This document shows positions 27,186-35,707 of a stretch of 64,000 bases of DNA, one piece after another. The translations under genes were made by a program, and so were the position numbers. Under the pieces are notes generated by a model that saw nothing but the letters and a program-made list of their open reading frames with translations, did not search any database and was not told the DNA's origin. The DNA is from Spirosoma rhododendri (GTDB lineage Bacteria; Bacteroidota; Bacteroidia; Cytophagales; Spirosomataceae): the NCBI RefSeq assembly GCF_012849055.1, contig NZ_CP051677.1, positions 4,231,001-4,295,000 on the forward strand. The letters run 5' to 3'. Position 1 is the first letter of the stretch. Every line of letters starts with the position of its first letter.

Positions 27186-29127
27186 AAACCTTCACTTCCG
27201 CCTGGAAGGTTTTGATGAATTCGTCGATGGGCATGCTGCCAAGGTCGCCCTGACCTTTGCGCCGGACGGATACCAGCCCTTCGGCGGCTTCCTTCTCACC
27301 GACGATCAGCATATACGGTACCTTGTTGACTTCGGCGTCACGGATTTTCCGGCCAATCTTCTCGTCGCGGAGATCGACGAATCCACGGATATCGGCTTCC
27401 TGGAGCGTAAAGAACAGATCGTTGGCGTAGTCTTCGTACTTCTCCGAAATCGGCAGAATCGCAATCTGATCGGGCGACAACCACAACGGGAAGTTACCGC
27501 CGGTGTTCTCGATCAGGATAGCGATGAACCGCTCCAGCGACCCGAACGGGGCGCGGTGAATCATCACGGGGCGGTGCTTCTGATTGTCGGCACCGATGTA
27601 CTCCAACTCAAACCGATTCGGCAGGTTGTAATCGACCTGAATCGTGCCAAGCTGCCAGCGCCGACCGAGCGCATCGCGTACCATGAAGTCGAGCTTAGGG
27701 CCGTAGAAAGCCGCTTCGCCCAGTTCAGTTACGGTCGGCAGGCCTTTCTCAGCGGCTGCTTCGATAATGGCCGACTCCGCCTTTTCCCACAGATCATCGG
27801 AGCCGATATACTTGGTTTTATTTTCCGGGTCCCGGAGCGACACCTGCGCGCTGTAGTCATTGAAACCCAGCGTGCGAAAGACGTACAACACTAGGTCGAT
27901 CACCTTCATAAACTCTTCTTTCACCTGATCGGGACGGCAGAAGATGTGGGCGTCGTCCTGGGTAAAGCCACGTACCCGCGTCAGGCCGTGCAGCTCGCCC
28001 GATTGCTCGTAGCGGTACACCGTACCGAACTCGGCCAGCCGCAGCGGCAGGTCACGATACGAGCGGGGCCGGGTTTTGTAGATTTCGCAGTGGTGCGGGC
28101 AGTTCATCGGCTTCAGCAGGAACTCCTCGTTGGGGTCGGGCGTGCGGATCGGCTGGAACGAGTCTTCGCCGTACTTCTCCCAGTGCCCCGACGTTACGTA
28201 AAGCTGCTTGCTACCGATGTGGGGCGTTACGACGGGCGAATACCCGGCCCGCAACTGCGCTTTCCGCAGGAAATTCTCCAGCCGTTCGCGCAGCATCGTG
28301 CCTTTCGGTAACCACAGTGGCAAACCGGCCCCTACTTTCTCGGAGAACGCAAACAGGTCGAGTTCTTTGCCCAGCCGCCGGTGATCGCGCTTTTTGGCTT
28401 CCTCCAGCAAGTGCAGGTACTCGTCGAGTTCCTTCTGCTTGGGGTAGGTAACGCCGTAAATGCGGGTCAGCTGCTTATTTTTTTCGTTGCCGCGCCAGTA
28501 CGCGCCAGCCACGTTCATGATCTTAGCCGCTTTGATGAAGCCAGTATTCGGGATATGCGGTCCCCGGCACAGGTCGGTGAAGCCGCCCTGCGTGTAAAAT
28601 GTGATGCTGCCATCTTCCAGCCCGTCGATCAGGTCGAGCTTGTACGGGTCGGCTTTTTCTTCGAAATACGCTGTCGCGTCGGCTTTGCTGACGGGTTTCC
28701 GCACGAACGCCTGCTTTTGCCGGGCCAGTTCGAGCATTTTGTCTTCCAGCTTCTTGAAGTCCTCCTGCGAAAACGGTTGTCCGCCCAGATCGACGTCGTA
28801 ATAGAAGCCGGTTTCGACAGCCGGACCGATGCCCAGCTTCACGCCGGGGTACAGGGCTTCGAGGGCCTCAGCCATCAGGTGGGCCGACGAGTGCCAGAAC
28901 GTTGCCTTACCCTCCGGGTCGTTCCAGGTCAGCAGTTGCACGTTGGCGTCCGACTCGATGGGCCGGGTCGCGTCCTGCACAACGCCGTTTACTTTGGCAG
29001 CCAGCACGTTGCGGGCCAGTCCTTCGCTGATTTGGGTGGCGATATCCAGCCCGGTCGAGCCCTTTGGATACTGCCTTACGCTCCCATCGGGCAGCGTCAC
29101 GCGGATTTGTTCGTCCTGCGCAATCAT
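27184..29127 (-). CDS. thrS: Threonyl-tRNA synthetase
   Basis: A 647-residue class II aminoacyl-tRNA synthetase that charges tRNA-Thr. The N-terminal TGS domain has [18 protein letters not shown]. The editing domain has the zinc or water-binding [17 protein letters not shown]. The catalytic core has [30 protein letters not shown] and [11 protein letters not shown]. The C-terminal anticodon-binding domain follows [15 protein letters not shown]. The length is normal. It heads the ribosomal-protein operon; an array-type hairpin separates it from infC, and another separates it from the upstream TPR gene. Confidence 0.98.
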   Translation of the reverse strand: MIAQDEQIRVTLPDGSVRQYPKGSTGLDIATQISEGLARNVLAAKVNGVVQDATRPIESDANVQLLTWNDPEGKATFWHSSAHLMAEALEALYPGVKLGIGPAVETGFYYDVDLGGQPFSQEDFKKLEDKMLELARQKQAFVRKPVSKADATAYFEEKADPYKLDLIDGLEDGSITFYTQGGFTDLCRGPHIPNTGFIKAAKIMNVAGAYWRGNEKNKQLTRIYGVTYPKQKELDEYLHLLEEAKKRDHRRLGKELDLFAFSEKVGAGLPLWLPKGTMLRERLENFLRKAQLRAGYSPVVTPHIGSKQLYVTSGHWEKYGEDSFQPIRTPDPNEEFLLKPMNCPHHCEIYKTRPRSYRDLPLRLAEFGTVYRYEQSGELHGLTRVRGFTQDDAHIFCRPDQVKEEFMKVIDLVLYVFRTLGFNDYSAQVSLRDPENKTKYIGSDDLWEKAESAIIEAAAEKGLPTVTELGEAAFYGPKLDFMVRDALGRRWQLGTIQVDYNLPNRFELEYIGADNQKHRPVMIHRAPFGSLERFIAILIENTGGNFPLWLSPDQIAILPISEKYEDYANDLFFTLQEADIRGFVDLRDEKIGRKIRDAEVNKVPYMLIVGEKEAAEGLVSVRRKGQGDLGSMPIDEFIKTFQAEVKV

Positions 29128-29187
29128 AACTTATTGGTTGTTAGAGATACCCACCGCCCGCCTACAACTGCGGACAGCTTACTTGCT

Positions 29188-29305
29188 GGTTTAAGGTTTA
29201 ACGTCTAACGTTTAAGGTTGCTCATGAGTCAACCAGCGTAGATAATGGATGCGGCAACAACGTTAAACATTGAACTTTAAACCTTAAACATCAAACATTA
29301 AACCC
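29188..29305. repeat. Hairpin of the TTTAAGGTTTAACG family (copy 2)
   Basis: The left arm (29188-29220) reads as GGTTTAA/GGTTTAACG words and the right arm (about 29254-29305) as CGTTAAACATTGAAC words, with about 33 bases of unique loop. It lies between the TPR lipoprotein stop and the thrS start. Confidence 0.65.
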
Positions 29306-29311
29306 AGCCTA

Positions 29312-30616
29312 CTAATTCAACGGCTTGACGGCCCGGCGGAGCGAATCACTACCATTGCCAATTTCCCGGGTTTTGGGGGCGATGGTTGAGATACGGACGC
29401 GGGTGGTGTCGAGCCGGGTGCGCTCGCGGGTAGCGGTCGCACCGTCGTCGGTCTGATTGGGCAAAAATACGGGGTTATATTGGTTTTGATACTGCCGACG
29501 CTGCGAACGCCACAAACCCGCTGCCGCCTGCCGGTCGCCGACGTTCAGCTTTGTGGCGGTGGTGTAGGCAGCAACGGCCAGGTCGTACTGCCCCATCTGC
29601 TCGTGGCAGTAGCCGATGTATGTGTCGATGCGCGGAAACTGCGGCCGTAGCTGCTGCACTCGCTGGTAGTCGGCGAGGGCCGCGTAGTAGTTGCGAAACC
29701 GCTGATTTATTAGCCCCGACTGGAAAAACGCCTGGTAATAACCAGGCTGCAACTTGATGACGCGCTGATAGCACTGTTGCGCGCTGTCGAGACGCCCGGC
29801 CGTGTGGTAAATCAGCCCCCGACCGTACTGAAGCCGGGCGTTGTTGGGGAAGTACTGCGTGGCCTGCGTGATGTAGTTCAGGGCCGAATACAGGTCGCGC
29901 CGGGTGCGGTAAATAGACGCCAGCTGGTTGTACGTTTCAAGATAGCGCGGTTTGAGCCGGAGCGACTGCTGGTACAGGGTCAGTGCCTGCACGGTGTCGC
30001 CGGTGCGCGCGGCCATCAACCCCCGGAAAAAGTAGGCTTCGCCGTCGTAGGGTGCCATTTGCAGGGCGCGGGCCAGAAACAGCCGGGCCTTGTCGAACTG
30101 ATTCTGCTGCAATAGCAGGTCGCCCTGCAAAGTGTACAGGCCGGGCGTGTTGACACCCAGAATTTCGGCCCGTTGCGCGTTTTCGAGCGCTTTGTCGGGT
30201 TGCTGCCGGTCGCGGAGGATCTGGGCGCGGGTCAGGTAGAAGCTGCCCACGTCACCGTCGCGGCTGATGGCTTCGTTAATGTCGTCCAGTGCTTCAGTTT
30301 CCCGCCCCATCGCCAGATAAACAGCCGCCCGCTTGGCGTAGGCCGTCGGCGACGACGACTGACCGATGGCCCGCGTCAGTGCCCGCAGCGTCCCGGCCGT
30401 ACGGCTTGTATCGCCGGGCTTGGGGAAGTCGGGGATGTAGGCTCCCTGCCGGTTGTCGGAGGAGCAGGCGAACAGTGTAAAGAGCGAAAGAGTGAAAGAG
30501 AGAAAGAGCGAGAGATGGCGGAACAGCCAACGCCGTTTTTGGGCACTCGCTAACGTGAACGAGCAATACTCTTTCACCGCCTGCCAGTCCGGCCTTTCGC
30601 TCTTTCGCTCTTTCAT
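29312..30616 (-). CDS. TPR lipoprotein with repeat-encoded signal peptide
   Basis: A 434-residue protein from ATG 30616, although a later start may be used. The lipobox LFAC lies at about residues 48-51, after a Leu/Phe/Ser core (LSLFLSFTLSLFTLFAC) encoded by CTCTTTC tandem words, that is, by one arm of a simple-repeat hairpin. The other arm encodes the odd N terminus MKERKSERPDW. About nine TPR units follow, for example EAISRDGDVGSFYLTRAQIL and QCYQRVIKLQPGYYQAFFQS. The C terminus is Thr/Arg-rich and probably disordered. It is presumably envelope-anchored and its role is unknown. It is followed in the same direction by thrS, but a hairpin intervenes. Confidence 0.82.
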   Translation of the reverse strand: MKERKSERPDWQAVKEYCSFTLASAQKRRWLFRHLSLFLSFTLSLFTLFACSSDNRQGAYIPDFPKPGDTSRTAGTLRALTRAIGQSSSPTAYAKRAAVYLAMGRETEALDDINEAISRDGDVGSFYLTRAQILRDRQQPDKALENAQRAEILGVNTPGLYTLQGDLLLQQNQFDKARLFLARALQMAPYDGEAYFFRGLMAARTGDTVQALTLYQQSLRLKPRYLETYNQLASIYRTRRDLYSALNYITQATQYFPNNARLQYGRGLIYHTAGRLDSAQQCYQRVIKLQPGYYQAFFQSGLINQRFRNYYAALADYQRVQQLRPQFPRIDTYIGYCHEQMGQYDLAVAAYTTATKLNVGDRQAAAGLWRSQRRQYQNQYNPVFLPNQTDDGATATRERTRLDTTRVRISTIAPKTREIGNGSDSLRRAVKPLN

Positions 30617-30633
30617 TCTTTCGCTCTTTAATT
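30478..30633. repeat. CTCTTTCGCTCTTTC hairpin lying inside a coding region
   Basis: The left arm (about 30478-30516, GAAAGAGCGA words) and right arm (about 30594-30633, CTCTTTCGCTCTTTC words) are near-complementary across about 80 bases. Unlike the other copies, both arms are read as codons of the TPR lipoprotein, and the right arm also touches the 3' end of the methyltransferase gene. Confidence 0.7.
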
Positions 30634-31530
30634 CTTGAACCGGTAAAACACGCCCAGGGGGAGTCGTTTGTTGAAGGTGTCGGCGAGGTACAGTTCGCCC
30701 GATTCAGCGTTTGGAACGTCGCCGAAGAGCTGCGCCATCAGGTTGTCAACGATCAGCGACGAGAAACCGAGCGAATACAGGTTGATGATGAAGAAAAAAT
30801 CGTCGCCGTCGAGCAGGTCAGCGCAGGCACCGAGCAGGTCGTAAATCTGCTCCTCCAGCACCCACTTTTCGCCGTCGGGGCCGCGTCCGTAGGCGGGTGG
30901 ATCAAGGATGATGCCGTTGTATTTGTTGCCCCGGCGCACTTCCCGCCGGACGAATTTTACGGCGTCCTCCACAACCCAGCGGATGTTGTCGAGTTCGCTA
31001 TAGTCCATGTTTTCGCGCGCCCAGCTAATCACCGGCTTCACCGCGTCGACGTGCGTCACGTCGGCCCCTGCCTGCCGGGCTGCCAGCGACGCCCCACCCG
31101 TGTAGGCGAACAAGTTGAGTACACGAGGCCGTTCCACGCCGGGACGTTCGGTCGTCCTTTTCATCGCCGTCACCGCATCGTGAATATACGCCCAGTTGTT
31201 GGCCTGTTCGGGGAAGATACCGACGTGTTTGAAGGTCGTTAGGGCGAGTTTAAACGTCAGGTTCAGCCCCTGTTGCTGAAAGCGAATCTGCCAGGGATCA
31301 CGCATACCGGGCTTTACCTGCCAGTCGCCCCGCTCGGGCGAACTACGGTCGCGCCGGAAGGTAGCGTGGGCGCGGTCTGCCCATTCGTCGTCAGAGAGCG
31401 ACTTACGCCAGACGGCCTGTGGCTCGGGCCGGGACAGCACATAATCGCCAAAGCGTTCGAGTTTGTAAAAATCGCCCGAATCGATCAGCTCATAAGCCGA
31501 CCAGGGCGCGGGGGTAATCAGACTAATCAT
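30628..31530 (-). CDS. Class I SAM-dependent methyltransferase, RlmI-like
   Basis: A 300-residue enzyme of the RlmI/RlmL-type rRNA methyltransferase group. The SAM motif I is VLNLFAYTGGASLAARQAGA (about 133-152). It is followed by DAVKPVISWARENM and the catalytic-type motif IILDPPAYGRGPDGEKW. The LDPPAYG pattern is that of cytosine-C5 or related rRNA methylases. The PUA domain of true RlmI is not evident at the N terminus, so the exact target is not certain. The stop lies in the arm of a simple-repeat hairpin and overlaps nothing else. Confidence 0.85.
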   Translation of the reverse strand: MISLITPAPWSAYELIDSGDFYKLERFGDYVLSRPEPQAVWRKSLSDDEWADRAHATFRRDRSSPERGDWQVKPGMRDPWQIRFQQQGLNLTFKLALTTFKHVGIFPEQANNWAYIHDAVTAMKRTTERPGVERPRVLNLFAYTGGASLAARQAGADVTHVDAVKPVISWARENMDYSELDNIRWVVEDAVKFVRREVRRGNKYNGIILDPPAYGRGPDGEKWVLEEQIYDLLGACADLLDGDDFFFIINLYSLGFSSLIVDNLMAQLFGDVPNAESGELYLADTFNKRLPLGVFYRFKN

Positions 31531-31535
31531 ACTTA

Positions 31536-31627
31536 TTGAATGAATGAGTGATTGAATGATTGAGTGATCCGCCGTTGCTGTGGGTGCGTCAGCTTATTCA
31601 ATCAGTCAATCATTCTATCACTCAATA
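31536..31627. repeat. Hairpin of the AATGAGTGATTG family (copy 1)
   Basis: The left arm (31536-31569, GAATGAATGAGTGATT words) and right arm (31595-31627, TCAATCAGTCAATCATTC words) are built from 4- and 8-base units. It lies upstream of the methyltransferase start, between divergent genes. Confidence 0.65.
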
Positions 31628-31777
31628 CTTGCAAAGGTACGCAATTCGGCCTGTCCTGCGACAGTTCGTCAGGGCGGTTAACCGTTCGGCGTAAAACGGC
31701 GTTGATGATATGCAGCGAACCTTGTAACATTGTTCAGTCTTTCACCAATCGGGGTCACGCCCGCACCGACTGACGTT

Positions 31778-32512
31778 ATGCCTGAACCAGATCAATCCCT
31801 CGGAAACCGCATCCTGCGCTTCTTTGTCAAGGAAGAAGAACCCGCGCCGACCGCCAGCGGAGTACCGCCAACAACCAAAGCGGCCTCCCCCCGACCCGCG
31901 CCCGACCAGCCCGCTCCAACAGATCCACCCGCGGCTTCGACGGCTACATCCATGCCGAATGCATCCGAGCCGGGCACATCCACCCAAGGCAGCGTCGACC
32001 CGAAGTTTGCGGAGCATCTGGCGAACGTGCTGGCGCAGAACAACCCACTCGGCCCCGATTATTTTGAGTTTCGTGAAACTCTCAAAAGCCTGATGAACCT
32101 GGGCTTGTCGGAAGAAAAGCAGTTTCAGGCAGCCTGGGCCAGCTTCAAAGCGTTGGGCGGTCCGGCGGATGCGGGGGTGCTGACCAGAACGGCGAACCAA
32201 TACGTATCGGCCCTACAAAAAGACCGCGACGGCTTCGCCAAGAGCGTCGACGCAGCCTTATCAGAACGCGTCGGGGGGCTGGAAAACGAGCAGAAGCGAC
32301 TGCAAGCCGAGAACGACGCACTGACCCGACAATTGCAGGAAATCGAGCAGAAACGGGCGGCCAACACCGACCGGCTGAACTCGATCACGGGCGAAATGAG
32401 CGAGCAAAGCGCGAAGATTCGGCAGAACAAACAGAACTACGAAACGACCTACGCTCATTTCGTTGAACAGATCAACGACGACATCCGTAAACTAACGCAG
32501 TATTTGAAATAA
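31778..32512 (+). CDS. Coiled-coil protein of unknown function (cassette gene 1)
   Basis: A 244-residue soluble protein from ATG 31778 (MPEPDQSLGNRILRFFVKEE). The N-terminal about 75 residues are Pro/Ala/Thr-rich. A compact helical domain follows (EHLANVLAQNNPLGPDYFEF, SLMNLGLSEEKQFQAAWASF). The last about 90 residues are a long heptad coiled coil (ENEQKRLQAENDALTRQLQE). There is no signal peptide, so it is probably cytoplasmic. It is the first of three same-strand genes ending in a strong terminator. I recognise no family. Helical adaptor or polymer-like behaviour is plausible but is inference. Confidence 0.75.
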   Translation: MPEPDQSLGNRILRFFVKEEEPAPTASGVPPTTKAASPRPAPDQPAPTDPPAASTATSMPNASEPGTSTQGSVDPKFAEHLANVLAQNNPLGPDYFEFRETLKSLMNLGLSEEKQFQAAWASFKALGGPADAGVLTRTANQYVSALQKDRDGFAKSVDAALSERVGGLENEQKRLQAENDALTRQLQEIEQKRAANTDRLNSITGEMSEQSAKIRQNKQNYETTYAHFVEQINDDIRKLTQYLK

Positions 32513-32585
32513 GTTTAAAGTCTGTAGTTCAACGTTTAAAGTTATTCCCTATCAACCTTAAACGTTGAACCTTGAACCTCAAACA
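32512..32585. repeat. Hairpin of the TTTAAGGTTTAACG family (copy 3)
   Basis: The left arm (32512-32545, AGTTTAAAGT and GTTCAACGTTTAAAGT) and right arm (32559-32585, CCTTAAACGTTGAACCTTGA) fill the gap between cassette genes 1 and 2. The copy is shorter than the others. Confidence 0.6.
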
Positions 32586-32591
32586 CAAGCT

Positions 32592-33626
32592 ATGGCAACA
32601 CCTGATTTTTCGCAGATTGGCGGCAGTACAGAACCCGACAAAAAGTCGTTCTGGAGCCGACCGGAGGGTATTTTCGGGATGATCGTGCTGGCGGCAATCG
32701 CGGGCTATGGTCTCCTGCACCTCAACGATATTCTGGAATTCCTGATCCGCGCAACGAGCAACATCCTCGAACTGTCGCTCTTGCTGGGTGCGCTGGGTGT
32801 GTTGATCTTCCTGTTCACCAGCAAGGACGTCCGCACGGCGGTGTTCTTCCTGTTTAAGTCGCTGATGCGCAGCATTACGGGCACGGTGATTCAGCTGAAC
32901 CCGATTGCGATCATGAAAATCTACGTGCAGGATCTGAAGGACAAGCGGCAGAAGATGCAGGGGCAGATCGACACGCTGGCCGGGCAACTCGTTAAACTCA
33001 ACAAAAAGATTAACGAGAACAACGACGCGATCAAGCAGAAATTCGCCGAAGCCAACAAAGCAAGTAGCCTCAGCGACCGCCCCGGCATGAAAGAGCAGGC
33101 CCAACTGGCGACCATCGAAGGCGCGGGCTTGCAGGAGATGAACGAAAAGCTGGCTCCGCTGCAACGTAACATGACCATGGTGTTGGCGTTCATGGAGAAA
33201 GTCAACCAGAGCGCCGACTACATCATTAAGGAAACGGAGATCAAAGTCCGGCTGAAAGAAACGGAGTATCAGATCGTTAAAGAAAGCTCGAACGCGCTGA
33301 AAACGGCCGTCAGCATCTTCAAAGGCGACCCCGACAAGCGGTTTTACTTCGACGAGTCGATGGAATACATTCAGGACGATATGAGCAAAAAACTCGGCGA
33401 AATGAAGCGGGCCATGGACCTCTCGATGGACTTTATCAACGGCGTCGACATTCAGAACGGCATCCTGTCGGACAAGGGGCAAACGTTGCTCGACGCCTAC
33501 AACAAGGGCGAATTCAGCCTGATTCAGACCGACACCAGCGCATCGCCCAACCCCATCACCGCCCCGCAAAGAGGCCAAATCAATCCCCCAAAGATGCGGG
33601 ATATCGGAACCTGCTGGATTAATTAG
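32592..33626 (+). CDS. Membrane coiled-coil protein (cassette gene 2)
   Basis: A 344-residue protein from ATG 32592. Two adjacent hydrophobic helices lie at about residues 20-40 (IFGMIVLAAIAGYGLLHL) and 53-75 (LELSLLLGALGVLIFLFTS), with a third short one (TAVFFLFKSLMRS). A long coiled coil follows (about 105-240: KDKRQKMQGQIDTLAGQLVK, then AIKQKFAEANKASSL), then a helical region around KGDPDKRFYFDESMEYIQDD. The short C-terminal tail is Pro/Thr-rich. With two close TM helices, both ends are probably cytoplasmic. No family is recognised. The order and strand with genes 1 and 3 suggest a single complex. Confidence 0.75.
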   Translation: MATPDFSQIGGSTEPDKKSFWSRPEGIFGMIVLAAIAGYGLLHLNDILEFLIRATSNILELSLLLGALGVLIFLFTSKDVRTAVFFLFKSLMRSITGTVIQLNPIAIMKIYVQDLKDKRQKMQGQIDTLAGQLVKLNKKINENNDAIKQKFAEANKASSLSDRPGMKEQAQLATIEGAGLQEMNEKLAPLQRNMTMVLAFMEKVNQSADYIIKETEIKVRLKETEYQIVKESSNALKTAVSIFKGDPDKRFYFDESMEYIQDDMSKKLGEMKRAMDLSMDFINGVDIQNGILSDKGQTLLDAYNKGEFSLIQTDTSASPNPITAPQRGQINPPKMRDIGTCWIN

Positions 33627-33712
33627 CGAATGTGCGAATGAGTGAATGAGTGAATAGTTTTGATTCACCGTTCATTATTCGCTCATTCAATCATTCACTC
33701 AATCACTCATTG
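33627..33712. repeat. Hairpin of the AATGAGTGATTG family (copy 2)
   Basis: The left arm (33627-33656) and right arm (33670-33711) consist of GAATGAGTGAATGAGT and TCATTCAATCATTCACTC words. It fills the gap between cassette genes 2 and 3 and ends just before the start of gene 3. Confidence 0.65.
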
Positions 33713-33715
33713 GTT

Positions 33716-34771
33716 ATGCAACGACTCACTACCGCCGGACGGCTGCTGATTACGGCCCTGATTCTGGCCGCTGTTTTCTTTGGATTCCGCTATTTCGGCG
33801 GCAACGACGCCCTGCGCAAGATGGCCCCGCGTCAGGCCGACGAATCCTCGACCATGCCCCGCCCCGACGAGCCGGGGGCCGACAACAACAATGCTCCAGT
33901 CAGTCCCAGCAACGAGTCGACGGCCAGTTCCGACGGGCCGGACATGGATAGTCCGGGTACGGTACGATCCGCGTTCAACTTCACCCCGCCCGCCCCTGAA
34001 GGCGGCAAGCTAAAGGGTGTTGTGGAGTTGGGGGCCAGCGGCTTCAATTCGTTCATTATCAAAGTCGACGATCAGAAACGCTGGAAGCTGGAAAAAGCCG
34101 AATTTGGCAACAGTCTGGTCATGGAAAACATGGCGTCGGACGACGACGTCCGGCAGGGGTTGAAAAGCTACATCGGCAAGATGCTCGATTACGGCGTGGG
34201 CGGTCGGGACATTCACTTCGTGGTGAGTTCGGGAGCTGTAAAAGCCGAGGGTACGCAGAAGATTATCAAGGCGTTGAAGTCGCTGAACTACGTCGTCAAC
34301 ACCGTTACGCCAGAGCAGGAAGGATCACTGGGCCTGAGGTCAGTGCTGCCTGCTGAGTATGCCAACAAAGCGTTTGTGGTCGACATTGGCTCGGGTAACA
34401 CCAAGATTTCGTGGAAAAACGGCGAATCGACAAAGGCCGTGGAAACCTACGGAGCCAAGTATTTCCAAAACAATACGAGCGACGAAACGGTAGCCAGCGA
34501 AGTATCGGCCAAAGCGAAGCAGGTGCCCAATGACCTGCGGAAGACCTGCTTTATCATCGGCGGTGTGCCGTTCGACATGGCCAAGGTGTCGCGCAATGGG
34601 AAAGAGCGGTACACGGTCCTCGACGCGCCAACGGCTTACAAACTCGACAACGCCAAAGACAAAGCGGGTATCAACATCTACAAAGCCGTCGCCGACGCGA
34701 CGGGCTGCAAGCAGTTCGTGTTCGACTGGGATGCCAACTTCACCATCGGCTTCCTGCTGACCACGAAGTAG
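33716..34771 (+). CDS. Membrane-anchored Ppx/GppA-fold (actin-like ATPase superfamily) protein (cassette gene 3)
   Basis: A 351-residue protein from ATG 33716. An N-terminal hydrophobic anchor (about residues 10-28, LLITALILAAVFFGFRYFG) follows Arg residues, so the rest should lie outside the cytoplasm. A Pro/Asp/Ser-rich linker leads to a domain with the order of the exopolyphosphatase/GppA family: a phosphate-1-like strand (VVELGASGFNSFIIKV), the IHFVVSSGAVKAEGTQ segment like the Ppx TSAVR motif, VNTVTPEQEG like the Ppx GEEEA motif, phosphate-2 FVVDIGSGNTKISW, and IIGGVP for the adenosine motif. Catalytic acids are altered (Glu for Asp in the first loop), so activity is uncertain. The fold assignment is by motif pattern only. 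Confidence 0.7.
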   Translation: MQRLTTAGRLLITALILAAVFFGFRYFGGNDALRKMAPRQADESSTMPRPDEPGADNNNAPVSPSNESTASSDGPDMDSPGTVRSAFNFTPPAPEGGKLKGVVELGASGFNSFIIKVDDQKRWKLEKAEFGNSLVMENMASDDDVRQGLKSYIGKMLDYGVGGRDIHFVVSSGAVKAEGTQKIIKALKSLNYVVNTVTPEQEGSLGLRSVLPAEYANKAFVVDIGSGNTKISWKNGESTKAVETYGAKYFQNNTSDETVASEVSAKAKQVPNDLRKTCFIIGGVPFDMAKVSRNGKERYTVLDAPTAYKLDNAKDKAGINIYKAVADATGCKQFVFDWDANFTIGFLLTTK

Positions 34772-34789
34772 TTACCGGTAGCTTGGCGC

Positions 34790-34915
34790 GTTTGTGTAGC
34801 TTGGACCTCCAGGTCCGAGTGGACGCGATAGCGGCCAAAAAAGCTACCGCCTGCAACAGTTGCCCTGACGGGCACCCGGACGTGGATCGCACCGGCGCAC
34901 CGGTCCAGGCTACAA
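34790..34915. repeat. GTAGCTTGGACC inverted-repeat element
   Basis: GTAGCTTGGACC near 34796 and GGTCCAGGCTAC at about 34903-34914 are near-perfect inverted ends of a 120-base GC-rich element. The interior contains a smaller GGACC-TCCA-GGTCC dyad. It lies after cassette gene 3 and before its terminator. It resembles a palindromic intergenic repeat unit. Confidence 0.45.
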
Positions 34916-34922
34916 AGCACAC

Positions 34923-34964
34923 AATCAGCCCGTTCAGATGACTCTGAACGGGCTGATTTTTTTG
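34923..34964 (+). terminator. Strong Rho-independent terminator of the three-gene cassette
   Basis: A perfect 15-bp stem (AATCAGCCCGTTCAG at 34923-34937; right arm 34944-34958) with a 6-base loop, followed by a T-run to 34964. Confidence 0.9.
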
Positions 34965-35026
34965 GCAGGACAATTGCCTGTGACTACTTACCGTACCCAC
35001 CGTAACTTGATTTCCTCAAACTTGCC

Positions 35027-35707
35027 TTGCGCTATTTATTGCTGCTTTCTTTCGTATGGCTACTAAGTTGCCAACGCGAACCGGTTGCCGACACGGGGCC
35101 TTGGTATGATTACGCCCCTGTCGCAACAGGCCGGTACAACATCTACGACGTCAGCGAGCAGCGGTACGCGCTCAATGCCGCTCCCCTACAGCGTACGTAT
35201 CAAGTGAAGGAAGTCGTCGGCACTCCCTACACCGACGCGACGGGGCAACCGGCTTACCGACTTTTGCGTTACCGCCGGGCCTCAGCGACTACAGACTGGC
35301 AACTCGATTCGATCTGGGCCGTTCAACGTACCGATAACCAGTTGCTTCGCACGGAAAACGGGCAAGCGTTCGTTTCGTTACTGTTCCCAGTTAGGGAGCG
35401 GCTCCAGTGGAACGGCAACCGATACAACGCGCTGGGCGAGGAACCCTACGAACTCCGCAACGTCGGACTACCATACCGCGTATCGGATACGACCTACGAC
35501 CAAACACTGACGGTCGTGGGGCAGAACGATTCAACGCTGGTGTCGCAGGACAAGCGGCTGACAGTGTTTGCACAACAGGTCGGCATCGTCTACCGCGAAC
35601 GGGTTCAGCTCCAGTTTTGCTCATCAACACCTGCCTGCGTGGGTACCAATCAGATTGACTATGGCATCAGACAGATTTACCGACTTCGCCAATACGGGAC
35701 AAACTAG
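35027..35707 (+). CDS. Lipoprotein of unknown function
   Basis: A 226-residue protein whose only reasonable start is TTG at 35027, because the signal (LRYLLLLSFVWLLSC) begins there and there is no nearby ATG. The lipobox is LLSC, giving a lipid-anchored mature protein. The mature chain is beta-rich (YNIYDVSEQRYALNAAPLQR, WQLDSIWAVQRTDNQLLRTE). Two cysteines near the C terminus (FCSSTPACVG) may form a disulphide. I recognise no family. It overlaps the start of the S8 protease gene by 47 bases, so the two are probably translated from one mRNA. Confidence 0.75.
   Translation: MRYLLLLSFVWLLSCQREPVADTGPWYDYAPVATGRYNIYDVSEQRYALNAAPLQRTYQVKEVVGTPYTDATGQPAYRLLRYRRASATTDWQLDSIWAVQRTDNQLLRTENGQAFVSLLFPVRERLQWNGNRYNALGEEPYELRNVGLPYRVSDTTYDQTLTVVGQNDSTLVSQDKRLTVFAQQVGIVYRERVQLQFCSSTPACVGTNQIDYGIRQIYRLRQYGTN

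Noticed and set aside
32529..33668. 379-codon frame antisense to cassette gene 2
   Set aside because: Arg/His/Val-rich shadow of a strongly coding strand; no domain.
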